A stretch of DNA of 64,000 nt from Hirudinaria manillensis (taxonomy: Eukaryota > Annelida > Clitellata > Hirudinida > Hirudinidae). Below the pieces are notes generated by a model that saw nothing but the letters and a program-made list of their open reading frames with translations, ran no database searches and was not told where the DNA came from. The position numbers and the translations under genes were made by a program. Where the stretch lies: the NCBI GenBank assembly GCA_034509925.1, contig CM067534.1, forward strand, positions 4,533,501 through 4,597,500, read 5' to 3'. Shown one piece after another: positions 63,801-64,000 of this stretch (position 1 is the first letter of the stretch; each line of letters opens with the position of its first letter).

Positions 63801-63983
63801 TTGTTATTGGGTATGAATTCCCATATCCTCTCTGAGAGCATATACTGCATAATGGCTCGTATTTTCTGTTCGTCGAATTAACAGGCTGGCAATATGTCTC
63901 GGGTCCAAACCTTTCGTCCCCACACGTGGCATTGGCCCTTATTTGCGCAAAAGGGGCAATGTTAACAAAACGTTGTGGAAACT
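40918..63983 (-). CDS. Laminin subunit alpha (nearly complete; signal-peptide exon off the right edge)
   Basis: About 40 small exons on the minus strand. The first visible exon (63983-63706) starts inside the LN domain ([20 protein letters not shown]). The last (41066-40918) ends [17 protein letters not shown]...[11 protein letters not shown] and a TGA. Order: LN domain, a few laminin EGF-like (LE) modules, one L4 domain, more LE-like modules, a coiled coil, five LG domains. The five C-terminal LG domains identify it as an alpha chain; beta and gamma chains lack them. Alpha chains assemble through the coiled coil with beta and gamma into the basement-membrane trimer, self-assemble through LN, and bind integrins and dystroglycan through LG1-5. 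The LE array is much shorter than in vertebrate alpha1/2/5. Missed exons are possible, so exon count and total length are approximate. Confidence 0.93.
46194..46227 (+). repeat. Short interstitial telomere-like TTAGGG tract in a laminin intron
   Basis: Four TTAGGG units, two adjacent, with diverged units (TTAGTG, TTACAG) between the others. It lies directly after the LG2 exon donor on the minus strand. Confidence 0.8.
47645..47885 (+). repeat. Degenerate ~18-bp minisatellite in a laminin LG1 intron
   Basis: About thirteen diverged copies of a unit like TTGGTTGGGTACCAAACA between two LG1 exons. Confidence 0.8.
48549..48682 (+). repeat. ~29-bp AT-only tandem array next to the LG1 exon
   Basis: Four to five near-perfect copies of a unit containing TTAATATTAAATTAATATTT, followed by a T-rich run. 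Confidence 0.9.
49885..49929 (+). repeat. (GGAT)n microsatellite in a laminin intron
   Basis: About eleven copies of GGAT. A shorter run of about seven copies lies at 45536-45564. Confidence 0.9.
51370..51600 (+). repeat. Tandem repeats of an ATTATACAAGACAATGAAT-like unit
   Basis: Several copies of GGCAATGAATTATACAAGA with spacer variants, in a laminin intron. Confidence 0.8.
53160..54335 (-). other. Laminin alpha: LE-like modules between L4 and the coiled coil
   Basis: About 54329-54227 reads [20 protein letters not shown], a clear LE start. About 54032-53950, 53538-53484 and 53238-53155 are short Cys-containing exons (for example [19 protein letters not shown]). They are degenerate relative to a standard eight-Cys LE, so I count two or three modules here, with modest certainty. 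Confidence 0.6.
56270..57720 (-). other. Laminin alpha: single L4 (domain IV) region with acidic insert
   Basis: Exons about 57720-57615 (ends [14 protein letters not shown], the L4 start), 57313-57142 ([12 protein letters not shown], the SYGGxLxYxI strand), 56937-56695 ([10 protein letters not shown]...[16 protein letters not shown], the region with REDFMRVLANLxxLxIR) and 56398-56275 ([10 protein letters not shown]...). The second exon carries an inserted, mostly Asp tract ([17 protein letters not shown]) encoded by GAT/GAC repeats. Confidence 0.75.
56999..57081 (+). repeat. (AAT)n microsatellite in a laminin L4 intron
   Basis: About 20 copies of the trinucleotide. It explains the poly-Ile frame read here. 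Confidence 0.95.
57776..57991 (+). repeat. (TTA)n/(TTATTG)n microsatellite in a laminin intron
   Basis: A ~215-bp TTA run with interspersed TTG and CTA triplets. It yields Tyr/Ile open frames on the plus strand that are not genes. Confidence 0.95.
58384..58530 (+). mobile_element. Short dispersed repeat copy C (unclassified), possibly with an A-rich tail
   Basis: Starts with ATTTATATAGCGCTCCT (58386-58402), identical over 17 bases to the reverse complement of 63107-63123. It is GC-richer than the surrounding intron and ends near an A-rich run at about 58524-58532, a SINE-like feature. It abuts a laminin LE exon. Confidence 0.45.
59885..60012 (+). repeat. Tandem repeats of an ACAAAGCACCTACAGA-like unit
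   Basis: Several imperfect copies of AAATACAAAGCA(C/A)-type units in a laminin intron. They are followed further on (60190-60335) by an AT-rich array of AAATTTGAATAAAATTATAAT units. Confidence 0.8.
61286..63983 (-). other. Laminin alpha: LN (laminin N-terminal) domain exons
   Basis: Exons 63983-63706, 62964-62728, 62077-62024 and 61393-61286 join in phase. Landmarks: [83 protein letters not shown] and [16 protein letters not shown]. All match the LN consensus ([30 protein letters not shown]). The LN domain drives polymer formation with beta and gamma LN domains. Confidence 0.95.
63104..63165 (-). mobile_element. Short dispersed repeat copy B (unclassified)
   Basis: Read on the minus strand it contains GCGCCATAGGCAGAGCTTCT then GAGGC (63148-63124), matching copy A. 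This is followed by ATTTATATAGCGCTCCT (63123-63107), matching copy C. It lies in a laminin LN intron and links the other two copies into one family. Confidence 0.55.
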
Positions 63984-64000
63984 CTACAAAGATTAATGGA

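Noticed and set aside
1-64000. CRISPR arrays, bacterial operons, rRNA genes
   Set aside because: None seen. The tandem repeats here are simple or minisatellite arrays without unique spacers, and gene structure is intron-rich and eukaryotic.

Overview
The window is nuclear DNA from an animal. It is AT-rich, its genes are split by many introns, and the introns are full of microsatellites and minisatellites. A laminin alpha chain, a ceramide synthase, a phafin, MAP3K4 and a motile-cilium protein (CFAP57) place it in Metazoa. A short interstitial TTAGGG tract agrees with the usual animal telomere repeat. I cannot name the species. Gene models were built by hand from reading frame, splice-site phase and remembered family sequences, with no alignment run. 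Exon boundaries marked as approximate should be treated that way.

Layout, left to right. (1) 8-1536, minus: first visible exons of a MAP3K4-like MAP kinase kinase kinase, which runs off the left edge. (2) 3029-4365, minus: the last two exons of a GT54 (MGAT4-like) N-acetylglucosaminyltransferase. (3) 7615-11344, minus: a complete eight-exon phafin (PLEKHF, PH plus FYVE). (4) 12329-28132, plus: a complete 21-exon CFAP57 (1218 aa), head to head with phafin. Its third intron carries a whole-looking, very young Ty3/Gypsy LTR element (13492-19045). (5) 30966-33382, plus: a five-exon MFSD6-like transporter. (6) 35032-36982, plus: a two-exon BTB-BACK-Kelch protein. (7) 37888-39316, plus: a five-exon ceramide synthase. 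(8) 40918-63983, minus: nearly all of a laminin alpha chain. The signal-peptide exon lies off the right edge. The visible order is LN domain, a short EGF (LE) region with one L4 domain, coiled coil, and LG1 to LG5. It converges tail to tail with the ceramide synthase.

The genes do not form one pathway; this is ordinary animal gene order. The most unusual features are the compact short arm of the laminin alpha and its exons expanded by coding microsatellites. Others are the 24-bp intronic minisatellite that stays open in the CFAP57 reading phase, a GC-AG intron in CFAP57, a SAP-like domain at the start of the Ty3 Gag, and a short dispersed repeat family seen three times. I found no convincing evidence of a wholly new biological system.
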